From the NCBI GenBank assembly GCA_020205615.1, contig CM035165.1, positions 32,957,544-33,021,543 of the forward strand: a DNA stretch of 64,000 nucleotides, in the 5' to 3' direction. The notes beneath the pieces are model-generated. The model was given only the letters and a program-made list of their open reading frames with translations, did no database searches and was not told the origin of the DNA. The position numbers and the translations under genes are program-made. This stretch comes from Panax quinquefolius (taxonomy: Eukaryota > Streptophyta > Magnoliopsida > Apiales > Araliaceae). Shown in pieces: positions 35,158 to 46,990 of the stretch (the stretch's first letter is position 1; each line of letters begins with the position of its first letter).

Positions 35158-37626
35158 TGGCGCCCCAAAATTAGGTATACATCACCCATCTTGGGTGCGT
35201 CGGATATATGGTACAAAATTCAAATATAACTTACTAATACAACTGTGCGTGTATAATACGACAAAACATAATCGTGAGTTTGAATACAATTATTGTCTAC
35301 TAGAGATTATACAAACTCAAAAGGAGTCCTCATTACAATTATTAACACACTATTTCACGAGAATAGTGAGGATCTGCTAATCTTATCCTGCGACCGTCAC
35401 TCTGCTCCCCCATTTAGTCCTGCTTTATGTTCTCATTTCACGGGAAGAATAAAGGTGAAAGAAAGGGTGAGCTCAACTAGCCCATGAAATATTATGACTA
35501 AGATAATGCGAATAAATTATCGTTAGCCTTCAACAATGTTAAACGATAAAATATAACAACATCAAATTTAATCTGCGGTGAACAACCAATCCATTAAAAG
35601 AGTCAAGTAGAGAATAAAATCTACTATCTTTTATGATTTAAAAGGTTTTTTATAACTTTTATCGCTGGAACTCAGCTTAATAAATAATCCATATCATCGA
35701 ATCACCCCTACACTACGGCCAAGGATATTCTTTAGTATCACGACCATAAATTATCCATGCACTACAGCCAAAGACATTCGTGTATTCATTAATGGTCATG
35801 ATTATGCCAACAACTGTCCATCAATGCACTACGGGCCAATGATAACTTTTACCACATCATTTGTAACATTACGGTCATGATTACACCGAATAATCCCTGA
35901 TCATAATCATACCAAGTCCATCTATGCACTACAGGCCACAGATGACTTTCAACATAATATAAACATGAGGATGATGACAATGATATAAGAATTCAATAAA
36001 ACAAGTTCAAGAATTAATTTATCCAGGAACTAATAATGTCCAAATTGTCAACATAATACTGCTTTGTAGAGTAAAATTCAAGAATGATTAGAAGAATATT
36101 TCCATGAAAAGATACTGGATGAAGCGCAAATATCAAGGATATTCTACTAATTTCATGGAGTATAGAAGTCAAAACTTTAACCAACCGAGTATAATAAAGA
36201 ATGGAATAACAAAAGAAATCATCATGTATGCGGTACTTAAGCATGACGTGTTATTCAACGAATAATAATAATAACGGAACCAGTCGAAGCAAAATTTGCA
36301 CCAATGTGGGATGTTCCAATGAATAATAAAGATGAGAACCCGGTCCGGTGTAAAACACACGAACAAGATGTTCCAACAGAATAATAATAAAAAGACAAAA
36401 CCGAGTCCTGTAAAACATGACGTACGGGATGTTCCAATGAATAATGAAGAATGTCACCAAGTATAGGAGTGGCACTGCAGTATACGAGGTTATTCCAATG
36501 AATAATAAGCAATGGAATAACAACATTTCTCTTCATGAATAAGAAAGAATAACATCCCTTACATTAGTAGGAGATTGAATACTGCAGATAGTGTAATGAA
36601 TGAATACTCTTCTTCTTTCTCTCTTATTCTCTACTATACTTTCTCTCTATAAGCTTGAATGAATTAAATGAAAAATAATGAATCACTAGGCCTCTATTTA
36701 TAGAAGATTTCTAGCTTAGTACTTGAAATGTGAAAAGGCAAGTGGCTTGACGTGATTTGGTGATTTGAAAAGAAAAGTGGTTTGACGTCTCAGTAATGTG
36801 AAACGACAATTGGTTCGGCCTTTTTAATATGAAAACGGCAAGTGGTTTGACGTCTGGTAAAGGTAGTTACTATTGATGAAGGTAATTACTATTGATGAAG
36901 GTAATTACTATCGATGAAGGTAATTACTATTATTGATGAAGGACTCTTAGATGATGACATATGGGCCCCCCATAAAATAACCAAACTTACCACAAACGTC
37001 TCATAATAGACTCTTTATATATATCAAAGATTGAATAAATATTACCACAAATCATTTTATTTTAATCAACACATATTTAGTCTTTCAACAATTATTAATC
37101 ATTTATAACTTGTCGTCTCAATTATTGATTTAATAATATAACATATTATTATAACGATGATCTTGTGACAATAATTGAATCAATAATATAAGAGATATGA
37201 TCGTGAATTACAATAGCAATAATTGAGTATAGCTAAGTGACTTCTCATATAAGCATCAATAATCAATACCGTGTACTACTTATGCAACCACACGACATTC
37301 TTACTTTTACTACTTAGGGTAGTTCAACGGTTTTAACGGTAACACCTCATAGTTATTTTCATAAAAAAATATTTTTGTCGTTTTCTCAATCCGATAATAA
37401 TTACATTTGTGGGGTCCACCAATGATTGTCTTGCCGTCGTCGTACGAATATTCCCAAACAAAAAGAATATTCCCAAATTAAATGACTATTTTATAACAAC
37501 TTACTTACTTTGCAAAATTTATAAATATTACCCACAACTATAACATTATATCAAATTTACTCCATAATATTCAAAAATAATATTTATAGAAAATTCATCT
37601 TTATTTATAAAAGTTGGGGTCTTACA
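35158..37626 (-). repeat. Family B LTR shared by two internal regions
   Basis: 2469 bp, (minus) TGTAAGACCCCAACTTTTATAA at 37626 to GGGGCGCCA at 35158. It is the 3' LTR of E6 (polypurine tract at 37627-37640) and the 5' LTR of the gag fragment to its left (PBS plus gag start). Contains U3 with CAATTATTG motifs (about 37100-37210), TATA (minus, about 36695), ATTCCA hairpin repeats (36240-36530) and altered-stem hairpin modules (35700-35940). Confidence 0.88.
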
Positions 37627-37637
37627 ACCTCCCCTTC

Positions 37638-37990
37638 TTATGTAATTTCGCCCTCGAAATTAGGGTACGTATCTGGTATGTCGAAGAGGTAAGGATACCT
37701 TGATTTCATTTCAGATTCTAACTCCCAAGTCATTTTCTCAACATCGTGGTTTCTCAACAAAACTTTGACTTGAGGTATAACCTTGGAGAGTAGAATATGT
37801 TCCTTCATATCCAAGATTTGAATAGAAACCTCTTCATACGTCAAATCTTCCACTATTTCGTCCGGTTCTAACTCAATAATGTGGTTCGGGTCTTTCACAT
37901 ATTTACGTAACATGGATATGTGAAAAACGTTATAAACACGAGACATACTTAATGAGTAAAGCGAGTCTATAGGCCACGATTCCTACTCGA
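37638..37990 (-). pseudogene. E6 integrase tail with chromodomain
   Basis: 102-codon open frame on minus from 37946: MSRVYNVFHISMLRKYV, DLTYEEVSIQILDMKEH, VKVLLRNHDVEKMTWELE and SRYPYLF. These are the hallmark residues of the plant chromovirus integrase tail. It ends at the polypurine tract. Upstream (38040-37950) the GPF module is damaged. Confidence 0.85.
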
Positions 37991-37999
37991 TCGAGGATT

Positions 38000-38700
38000 A
38001 AAATGGTAGATGAATCGAGGATTGAGTTTTCTCTCTTTTCAAATCTCGTAACTCCTTTCCATGGAGCAACACGCAACAACACATGATCTCCTATATCAAT
38101 TCCACGTCCTTTTCGATGAAGACCAACATAACTCTTTTTAGTCGATCTTGTGAGGTTTTTATCGTTGTCGGATCGTTTGAATCTTTTCCGTAGTCATACG
38201 TACCAACTCCGGTCCCAACAACGTTGATTCACCCACCTTATCCCAAAGATCTTTGGAGAACGATACTTTCTTCCATACAACGCTTGAATGGAGCCATGCC
38301 AATACTTGCTTGATAAGCATTTGTTGTAGGGAAAACTCCACCAATGGTAAGAACTTGTCCCAACTTCCTTGAAATCAAGGACACGAGTCTTAATAGATCT
38401 TGAGAGTTTGAATAGTCCTCTCCATTGTCAAAATCATTCGAGGATGATATCTTTGAGCAAAATCGTGAAGTCTGTGCCCATAGCTTTTTGCAAACTAACC
38501 CAAAATCGTGAAGTGAATCTTGGGTCTCGATCGAAACTATGGATCTTAGGCATACCATGCGAGCTTTACAATCTCTTTTATGTACATCTGAGCAAGACGT
38601 TCAAGTGTATAAGTTTCTCGTATCGGTAAGAAATGAGCGGACTTGGTCAATCTATCAACAATGACCTAAATCGCATCTATGCCTTGAGAAACCTTAGGAA
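38000..38700 (-). pseudogene. E6 integrase core, shredded
   Basis: Recognisable in pieces on minus: LTKSAHFLP (about 38640), DIHRLHGMP-like and SRDPRFTS-like residues (about 38520), the EFSL/NNAYQASIGMAP block (about 38345-38280), [19 protein letters not shown] (38240-38160) and [12 protein letters not shown] (about 38050). Multiple 1-base indels; the DDE core cannot be read in one frame. Confidence 0.8.
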
Positions 38701-39500
38701 GACCGATGCTTGAAATCTATGGTAATGTGCTCCCACTTCCATTCTGAAATTTCAAGTGGTTGCAATGGACCTTTTGGTACTTGATGCTCCGCTTTAACTA
38801 GTTGACAAGTTAGACACCTTGAGATAAACAACACTATCTCTCTCTTCATATTGCTCCACCAAAATATATGACGAATATCATGATACATTTTGGTACTCCC
38901 AGGATGGATTTCAAACGGTGTGTTGTGCGCCTCCATCATGATTTTATACTTTAAATCAGGGTCGTTAGGAACACAAAGTCTGGAGTTCACTCGAAGTATT
39001 CCTTCTTCATCGATTCTTGCTTCCGGCATAACACCTTCTTGCACTTTCTTCCTCATACGCATCAGGCTCCGGTTTGTAACTTGGCGCGCTTTAACTTTAT
39101 CGATTAAAGTCGGTTCTACTCGTATATTCGCCATCATCACATGGGTCCCTGGAGTCTTTAACTCTATCTCCATCCTTTGCAAGTCACACAAAATGGGCCT
39201 TTGTGTTGACAATATCGCACTCTTACTTGCATATGATCTTCTACTCAATGCGTCAGCTACCACGTTCGTTTTTCCAGGATGGTATTGGATGGTATGATCA
39301 TAATCTTTCAACAGTTCAAGCCAACGTCGTTGTCGCATGTTGAGTTCCTTTTGAGTAAAGAAATATTTGAGGCTTTTATGATCCGTAAAGATCTCCACCT
39401 TCTCCCCATACAAGTAATGCCTCCAAATCTTTAGTGCGAAGACAACAGCTGCCAACTCTAGATCATGAGTAGGATAATTCCTCTCATATTCTTTGAGTTG
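38694..39500 (-). pseudogene. E6 RNase H and integrase zinc finger (253-codon open frame)
   Basis: The best preserved pol piece, 39455-38694 on minus. RNase H residues include [29 protein letters not shown] and [12 protein letters not shown]; the connection [18 protein letters not shown] follows. Then comes the integrase H-H-C-C finger with [20 protein letters not shown] and SRCLTCQ, and [10 protein letters not shown], the approach to the first catalytic Asp. Opening residues of RNase H are upstream in another frame. Confidence 0.88.
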
Positions 39501-40500
39501 TCATGAGGCATAGGCTATGACTTTCCCATGTTGCATGAGAACACATCCTAACCCTTTGCCCGAAGCATCACTGTAGATGACAAATCCCTCCGAACCAGAT
39601 GGTATTGTCCAGAGCAGGTCTTTGAAATGAGTCTCCTCTTGAGTTCTTGAAAACTCTTCTCACATTCTTCGCTCCATGCGAACTTTGTATCTTTCCGAAG
39701 TCAAATTTGAGTCAATGGAGTAGCGATTCAAGAAAATCCTTCCACGAATCTCCGATAATAACCAAATAAACCAAAAAGCTACGTGCTTGATCATTTGATT
39801 TAGGTTGCTCCCACTTTGAATTGCATCAATCTTTGCTGGGTCAACAGATATTCCATGACTTGATACTACATGCCCAAGGAATGCTACTTCCTCAAGCCAG
39901 AATTCGCATTTCTTCAACTTGGCATAAAGCTTGTATTCACGAAGCTTTTGGAGTGTCAGCCTCAAGTGTTACTCATGATCTTCACGGCTTTTGGAATAAA
40001 TAAGGATGTCATCAATAAAGACGACCACAAGTGATCCAAATATTCCTTGAATACTCGGTTCATCATATCCATGACGGCAGTAAGAGCATTAGTCAATCCA
40101 AAGGACATGACTAGGAATTCATAATGCCCGTACCGAGTTCTGAAAGCCGTCTTTGGAATGTCATTGGTTTTAATCTTCAATTGGTGATATCTGGAACGAA
40201 GATCAATTTTTGAAAAGAATTTGGCTCCTTGCAACTGGTCAAACAGGTCATCAATACGTGGCAATGGATACCTATTTTTGATGGTGACATGATTCAACTC
40301 CAGATAATCAATACAAAAGTCGCATATACTCCCATCTTTCTTCTTCACGAATAAAACAGGAGCACCCCAAAGAGAAGTACTAGGATGAATAAAGCCAATG
40401 TCTAACAATTCCTGCAGTTGGGTCTTTAACTCTTGAAGTTCAATAGGAGCCATTCGATATGGGGCTTTGGAAATAGGTTTTGTCTGCCGAGTTCAAGGTC
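39480..40500 (-). pseudogene. E6 reverse transcriptase
   Basis: Open frame 40453-39962 on minus: [45 protein letters not shown] (catalytic Asp of motif A), [11 protein letters not shown] (motif B). A frameshift strikes just before the [10 protein letters not shown] box, so the two catalytic Asp codons are read out of frame. The thumb (39965-39660: [19 protein letters not shown]) follows in another frame. Confidence 0.85.
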
Positions 40501-41131
40501 GATACAAAATTCAATTTCACGCTTTCGGGGGTAGGCGGGAAGTTCTTCGGGGAATACGTCGGAAATTTATTAACAATAGAAATATCGCTTCAAAAGCCGG
40601 CGTATTTTTGTTTAAATCATGATGACATGAGCTAAGAAAGCTTGACATCCGCTTTTCAATAAGCGAATAGCTTTATGGCTTGAGTTGGACCGTGATTGAT
40701 TTTAATGGTTTGGTCACTTGAATTCGCATAATAGGTTGATTAGGAATATGAAAGCTAACAACCTTACGGAAATAATCAATTTTATATGATGAGTAGTTAA
40801 CCAATCAATCCCTAGAATCACGTCAAATGCAAGTATTTTCAATGAAATAAGATCTACGGGTAATGTGAGGGGTGCAGATTTGAACCAAACAAGACTTATA
40901 AACGATGGATGTAATGAAGGTTTCTCCCAATCGGAGTTTCCACAGATAAGTCAAAGTCTAATTTCTCCGGTCAAATTTAATAGATGAGCGCAAGTAGGAG
41001 AAATAAAAGAATGGGTAGAACCTGTATCAAATAAAGTATAGATTTCATTAGAGTTTATGATAAGCTTACCCGTGATGACCTCATTCGGATTCCTTGCTTT
41101 ACGGGAGGTCACAACAAACGCTCTCCTCAGA
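40500..41131 (-). pseudogene. E6 protease
   Basis: DTGSTHSFIS is encoded near 41000-41030 on minus, and VILGIDWL-type residues near 40800. The segment to 40500 holds the spacer before RT. Several indels break the frame, though the active-site triad D-T-G is intact. Confidence 0.78.
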
Positions 41132-42286
41132 CTACTGATTTTTGACTTTTTTGGGACTGACCTTTGGTGCCTCCATCCTAGCTGAATTTGTCTTCGGTGA
41201 ACGACAAAATCGGGCTAAGTGACCTTCTCTTCCACAATTATAACATGCTTTGGATGGCATCGCGCAGTTTGGACTGATGTGCCCCTCCCCTCCGCTTTTG
41301 AAACATATGATAGGTGGTCGTTCTCCTTCCTTAATGACAGGTGATGGTGCTGACGTCTTTCCATCATTGTTGAATCTCCTCTTCTTGAAATGTCCATTCT
41401 TATTGTTTTGGCCCTGATTACCACCGAAGTGGCTACCATTTTTGGCATGTTGATTCCCTCCACGCTTGTTGTCACCGCTTCGATGACTGCTCTCGCTGGT
41501 TTTATCATTTTGTTGGCTGCTCTCTTTTAGTTGCATTGACTCGTTATCTTGCTCCACTAACTGAGCCCTATTTACAATATCTGAATATAAACATAGTTTA
41601 TGAGAAATAAGATGTTGACGTATCTCCGGCTTCAAACCTCTTAAAAACATCCGTGTCATTCTCTCTTCATTATCCACCAAGTGGGACGCAAATCGGGTTA
41701 AATCCGCAAATTTAGCCTCGTATTGCGACACGGTCATATTGTTTTGTTCCAACTTGATAAACTCCACCTCCTTCATGTGACGAATACTTTCGGAAAGTAT
41801 TTGTCGTTGAATGACTCTTGGAACTTCTCCCAAGACATCTTCAAGATGGTAGGTTGAGTCGTTTTACCAATTCCCACCATGTCTCGCCTCTCGCGCAACA
41901 TAAAGGCTAAGAAGGGAAACTTTTGCTCCTCGGAGCATCCCAAGACATCAAATATCTTGGTGATCTGCTTTATCCATGCTTCCGCCATAAGTGGTTTTGG
42001 TTCTCCCTTAAACTCCAATTGGTCCCGCTCCTTGAAGCTGTTTAGCGGTGACCAGGAGAGTTTCGGTGTTTCCACTCGTGCATTTTGGACAGAGCCGATC
42101 TCGCTTGCATTGTTGTATGAATTGCATAAAGCCTCTGAACATATGATCATTCATCATTTGGTCGGTGTTGTTGTTGTTCGTGAGGATTATCGCCTTCTTG
42201 ATGCACATTATCCTCGATTATTGATATGTGGTGAATCAATCTGTCGCTTGTGCTCCATTGCTATTCTCAACATTCTCGGATGTCAT
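41100..42286 (-). pseudogene. E6 gag
   Basis: ATG at 42286 (same TSENVENSNGAQ start as 34968). Capsid pieces are at 42150-41773 (AWIKQITKIFDVLGCSEEQK). A 233-codon frame at 41833-41132 has SIRHMKEVEFIKLEQNNMTV, RMTRMFLRGLKPEIRQHL, a Gly/Asn-rich basic spacer, and two zinc knuckles. The first has lost its second Cys (CFKSGGEGHISPNC) and the second is intact (CYNCGREGHLARFC). Confidence 0.88.
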
Positions 42287-42474
42287 TTTCAGAATCTTGC
42301 CACAAAACAAAGGTTAATTGACATGTAACATATTATCCCTAAATTTTGTAAAAACAATTAAATACCACATAAACTTAGGTAGGTCATACTAGCGAAGGAA
42401 TTCCCTGTCTCTCCCTCCTAGTACTATTCTCACATCTTAGCCAGGATCATATCCTAAGCTTTGATATTAAATCG

Positions 42475-42779
42475 TGGCGCCCCAAAATTAGGTATACATC
42501 ACCCATCTTGGGTCGCGTCGACATACGTGGTACAAAAATTCAAATACAACTTACTTAATACAACTGTCGTGTACAATACGACAAAACATAACTGAGAGTT
42601 TGAATAAAATTATTGTCTACTAGAGATTATACAAACTCAAAAGGAGTCTTCATTACAATTATTAACACACTATTTCACGTCACGAATAGTGAGAATCGCT
42701 AAATGCTTATCCTCCGGACCGTCTACTCGCTCCAGGTTCACGACTAGTCCCTGCTATGTTCTCATTTCCTGAAGAGAAC
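42475..42779 (-). repeat. E6 5' LTR, first part (family B)
   Basis: Begins (on plus) TGGCGCCCCAAAATTAGG, the reverse of the LTR end, next to the PBS. Interrupted at 42779 by E7; the TSD AGAAC is 42775-42779. Confidence 0.85.
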
Positions 42780-45576
42780 TGTAAGACCCCAAATTATTAA
42801 TAAATGAAATTTATTTTTCTCTATTTATTATTTTGAAATAGTAAAGATTGATTTGATTAATGTGGATAGTTATGGGTAAAAAACGCAAATATTTCGAATA
42901 AGCAAGTGGTTATAAGATATTCATTATTGTCGGGGAATATTCGTTTGGTCGTGGAATATTTGTACTATCGGGGAATATTCGTACGACGGCGCAGTCTTTT
43001 GTGGGCCCCATAACGAAAAGCGATTGGATGAAGAAAAGCGACAAATATAAGTTGTTTATAAATAACAGGCGTAGTTATTCACAAGAATTATCTTGTTGGA
43101 ATACCCGGTGGTTAAAACACACTAATACGCGTTGTTGAACAAGAAGACACGGTATTGCACCAATTATTGATTCTTACGTGAAGAAGACACTACTCAATAA
43201 TTATTACGATAATTCTTGTTTAGTATTTTATTTTATTGATTCAATAATTGTTGCATTGATATTTTATATTCTTTGTTGTTTCAATAAATTGTCATTACGA
43301 TATTTTCCATTATCGAGCAATAATTCATATTATCTGAATAATATTATTGGATAACATTATTGGCAATGTCTAGAAAGTTCTGCATCTAAGGAGAGGTTTG
43401 GTCACCTAATTGCTTGCGCCCAATAAGGAGAGATCCTTATTGAAAGCCCCTCTTTCTCAGGAACGGCACAGGTTGCAAAGATCTTTGTGATTCTGTAATA
43501 TTATTTGTGAATAATTAATTATTGATTTATATGATGAGGAAAATATTGATTTTATGTGGATGGAGAAAATTTTTAATGTGACAATTGTTGAAAATTAATA
43601 TTTTATCTTTTTCTGATAAAATAATTCATTTAAATATATTATTTTAATAATATATTAACGGTGATATTTTTATAATGAATGTGGGATATATGAGTATATG
43701 AGGAGGAAGAGTATTTTTGTGGCATTAAATGTTTAACACATATTTTGTGTGTTGGTGGACACAATTATTGACCGAAATTTGATTATAGCTTGTAAAATCG
43801 ACCGTTTATGAATTTCGGTCAATTTCTGTTTAGAATTTGGTAAAACTTTCTTCTGCAAAGTTGTAGAGAATTGAATTTTCTATAAAAAGTCGCGTGATTC
43901 AAATTTTTTGATAAAAGGGCTATTTATTACGAATTATTGAAGTTCCGAAGCTCCGAAATAATTGATTTTTGGAAGTTTAAAATAATTTAAATAAGAAAAA
44001 CGTTTTTTGTGTTTGGTGGGCATCTTTAACACATGCTAAGTTGCTGAATTCAGATGATTCTAAGTGGGCGTACACAAATTAATATATATTATTATTATTA
44101 TTATATTAAATTTTCTACTTTGGTGTTCTAAGCATTTTCTTATAAATAGGGTAATTAGGTTATAATTGAAAATCACACCAGAAATTGAAGTTTTCTCTCT
44201 CTCTATATTTTCGAGTGTATTCTTGTGAGTATTTTGAGTATACTTTGAGTATTGCTATACGGTGCAAGTTCAAGTCATAGCCTATATCCGGTGTTTCAAC
44301 TAAAATCTTGTCTTTCTTTCGAGGTAAGGGATGTTATTTTATTCGAAAATGATATTATTTCTTCAATATTATTATGCCGAAATATTGGTATACTATTCAT
44401 GAGTTACTATTCACGAGTTATTATTCATGAGTTACTATTCACGAGTATTATTCACGAAGCGTGATGATGTTTTTTGTGAAATTTCTATCTTTTGGTGTCG
44501 GAGTTACTATTCATGTATACGGCACTATTCACGTATACGGAACTATTCACGAATACGGCACTATTCACCGAAAAATGAAATTTCTTCTTTTTGTCCAAAA
44601 TATCTATTATGGATACTAGCTTTGATTGTATCCATGTTTTGATCATTCTTGAATTTTACTCCACTCTGATTACTTATGAAGTATTTTTGAACTTGGATTG
44701 TTTAAAAAACCGAATCCTTAATATTTGTTCTTTTGTTTCACTAGATTCGTTTCCTTTAAAATATTTTTCATCATCCTCAGTCCTAAATGATGATATTACT
44801 GAATATCTTTGGCCTGTAGTGCAAAGATGAATGATTTCTTGATGAATATCTTTGGCCCGTAGTGCAAAGATGAACAGGTGTTGAGATGAACATGACCTAC
44901 TGATTAATATCTTTGGCCCGTAATACAAAGATGAACAGGTGTTTAGATGAACATGACCAACTGATGAATATCTTTGGCTTGTAGTGTAAAGATGAATATT
45001 TGATTCCAGATATATATTGATTGATGTTACAGGGATAAAATATCGACGATGAACTTTTAAATTCATATATAGAAGATAGTAGTTTGCATTCTCTACTTAA
45101 CTCTTCTAATGAATTGTTGTTTCACTGCATTGTTGATTTAAAACTGGTTTGTCTATTGTATTCTATTAGATTTTTCCTGTTGAAGACTAATGATAATTTG
45201 TTGTATATTATCTTAGTCATAATATTCAGATTCTTGAGCTAGTTGAGCTCACCCTTTTCCTTTTGTTCCATTTTTCTTCTCGGGAGGCGAGAATGTAAAG
45301 CGAGTCTTAGTCGAGGTATGGAATGATGGTTATAGAGAGTTGTTGTTTAGTAGTCCTCACCATTTTTATAAAATAATGTATAAATAATTGTGATGAGGAT
45401 TTATTTGGGTATGTATATTGTCTAGAAGACAATCATTTTATTTAAACTCACAGATATATATGTTGTCGTATTTTTTAACGAAAATGTATTAATAAAGTTG
45501 TAGTTATTTACATACCATGTATTTGGCGACTTCGAGAATGGGTTGGATGGAATGGACCTATTTTGGGGGCGTCACG
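42780..45576 (+). repeat. E7 5' LTR
   Basis: TGTAAGACCCCAAATTATT to GGGGGCGTCACG (last base mutated). U3 TGTGGGCCCCATAACG (about 43000), shared GGCAATGTCTAGAAAG box (about 43362), TATA 44141-44149, donor-like CGAG|GTAAGGGATG at 44324, minisatellite 44390-44575, hairpin modules 44805-45000. Confidence 0.92.
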
Positions 45577-45600
45577 GTTGATATATCGAGCTTAGGGATA
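45577..45600 (+). other. Primer binding site of E7
   Basis: GTTGATATATCGAGCTTAGGG after the LTR end, a decayed initiator tRNA-Met site. Confidence 0.65.
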
Positions 45601-45748
45601 TGATCTCTGGCGGAGATCCCGGAATAGAACTAGGAGGGAGAGACGAGTAAATCCTTCGCTAAAGTGTCCTACCTAAGCTTATTTGTTAGTTAGTCAAGAT
45701 ATAGGGATATTATGTGATATATTGATTTCCTTAATTAACCCTTGTTTT

Positions 45749-46990
45749 ATGGCGACAAAGTATTTGAGAATGTCGATCGAGAATATTAATAGTGGAGTAA
45801 ATGAGACCGTGGAGATGCTCAGACTTTACCAACGAGGAGAATGTGCAACAGTGACAATGTACCTCATGTGAACAACACCAATGAAAGCGAGATGATGAGC
45901 GAGGGGATGTTTAGAAGCTTTTTGCGCTTCATGCAAAATCGATTTAGGAGACTTCGTGTTCAAAATCTGACAGAAATGATAGCAATTCACGGGTTGTCAC
46001 AAACCCAAACAGTTCAAAGAGTTGGGACCACCGAATTTAAGGGAAAGCGGATCCGATCATGGCGGAAACATGGGTCAAACAAATTACCAAGATATTCGAT
46101 GTCTTGGGATGCGAGAACAGAAGGTTCCATTCGCCACCTTTATGTTCCGTGGCGAAGCAGATTCTTGGTGGAAATCGTGAAGCGTACCCATCCAATTGCA
46201 CTTTCGGCGTGTCATGGGAGACATTTCAGAAGCAGTTCAATGACAAGTACTTCCACGAAAGTATTAAATCGTATGAAGAAAGTGGAGTTTATTAGGCGGA
46301 AGCGAGAATAACATGGCGGTGTCCCAAAGACGAGGCGAAGTTCATGGAGTTATCCAGTTTGCACCTCATTTGGTGGAGAATGAGGAGCGTTATGACGGAT
46401 GTTTACGAGAGGTTTGAAACTCGGCATACGTCAGTATCTCATTTCTCATACATTTTCTCTCTATTCAGATGTTGTCAATAGGGCTCAGTTGTTAGAGTGA
46501 GATAACGAGTACGTTCAACCGAGGGACCATAACCAGGATCATACCAAGATAGCGATCCATCGAATAACGATAACCAAATGCGGAGAAAGAAGAATACTGG
46601 ACAAAGCGGTAACCACTCTGGTGGTAATCATGGCCATGAAAATAGAAGAAGCGAGTCGGGAGGAGATTTTAAAAAGAGGAGATTTAACAATGACCATGTG
46701 AAGGCGAGCGGTCTTTGGCAAAAGAATCGGTTCTAAGGGAGGAGAATGACCACCGTCAGATATGTTACAAATGCGGAAAGAGGATATATCATTAAACCGC
46801 CTACAACAGTTTAAGGTATGTTATAATTGTGGAAAAGAAGGACATATCGCTTTCCGAGATTATGCGGTATCGAAACCAGTCCAGTATGGAATGGTGACTT
46901 AAAAGGATGTCCTAGAAAAGTCAAAGTCAACGGTTCCTGAAAGAGCGTTTGTCGTGACCGGTCATAATGGGAGGAACCCGAACGAAGTTA
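45749..46990 (+). pseudogene. E7 gag
   Basis: ATG at 45749, or the conserved second Met at 45770 (MSIENINSGVNETVEM). The frame breaks near 45870. Capsid pieces are in two frames at 45841-46311: GMFRSFLRFMQN and, from 46059, AETWVKQITKIFDVLGC and VSWETFQKQFNDKYF. Zinc knuckles at 46757-46866 read CYKCGKRGY and CYNCGKEGHIAFRDY, with ligands lost in each. Confidence 0.85.

Larger units (their letters stand above)
37627..42474 (-). mobile_element. E6 internal region: gag-pol of a family B chromovirus-like element
   Basis: Longest internal region in the window, in order gag, protease, RT, RNase H, integrase, chromodomain tail, with PPT at 37627-37640 and PBS (minus AATATCAAAGCTTAGGAT) at about 42450-42474. 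LTRs: 35158-37626 (3') and 42475-42779 plus 51466-52468 (5', split by E7 and internally deleted). Coding is broken by several frameshifts. Confidence 0.88.

Noticed and set aside
36169..36536. Overlapping 65-93 codon frames with HWNIP-like repeats
   Set aside because: They translate the ATTCCA/TGGAAT tandem repeats of the LTR leader in three frames; periodic DNA, not protein.
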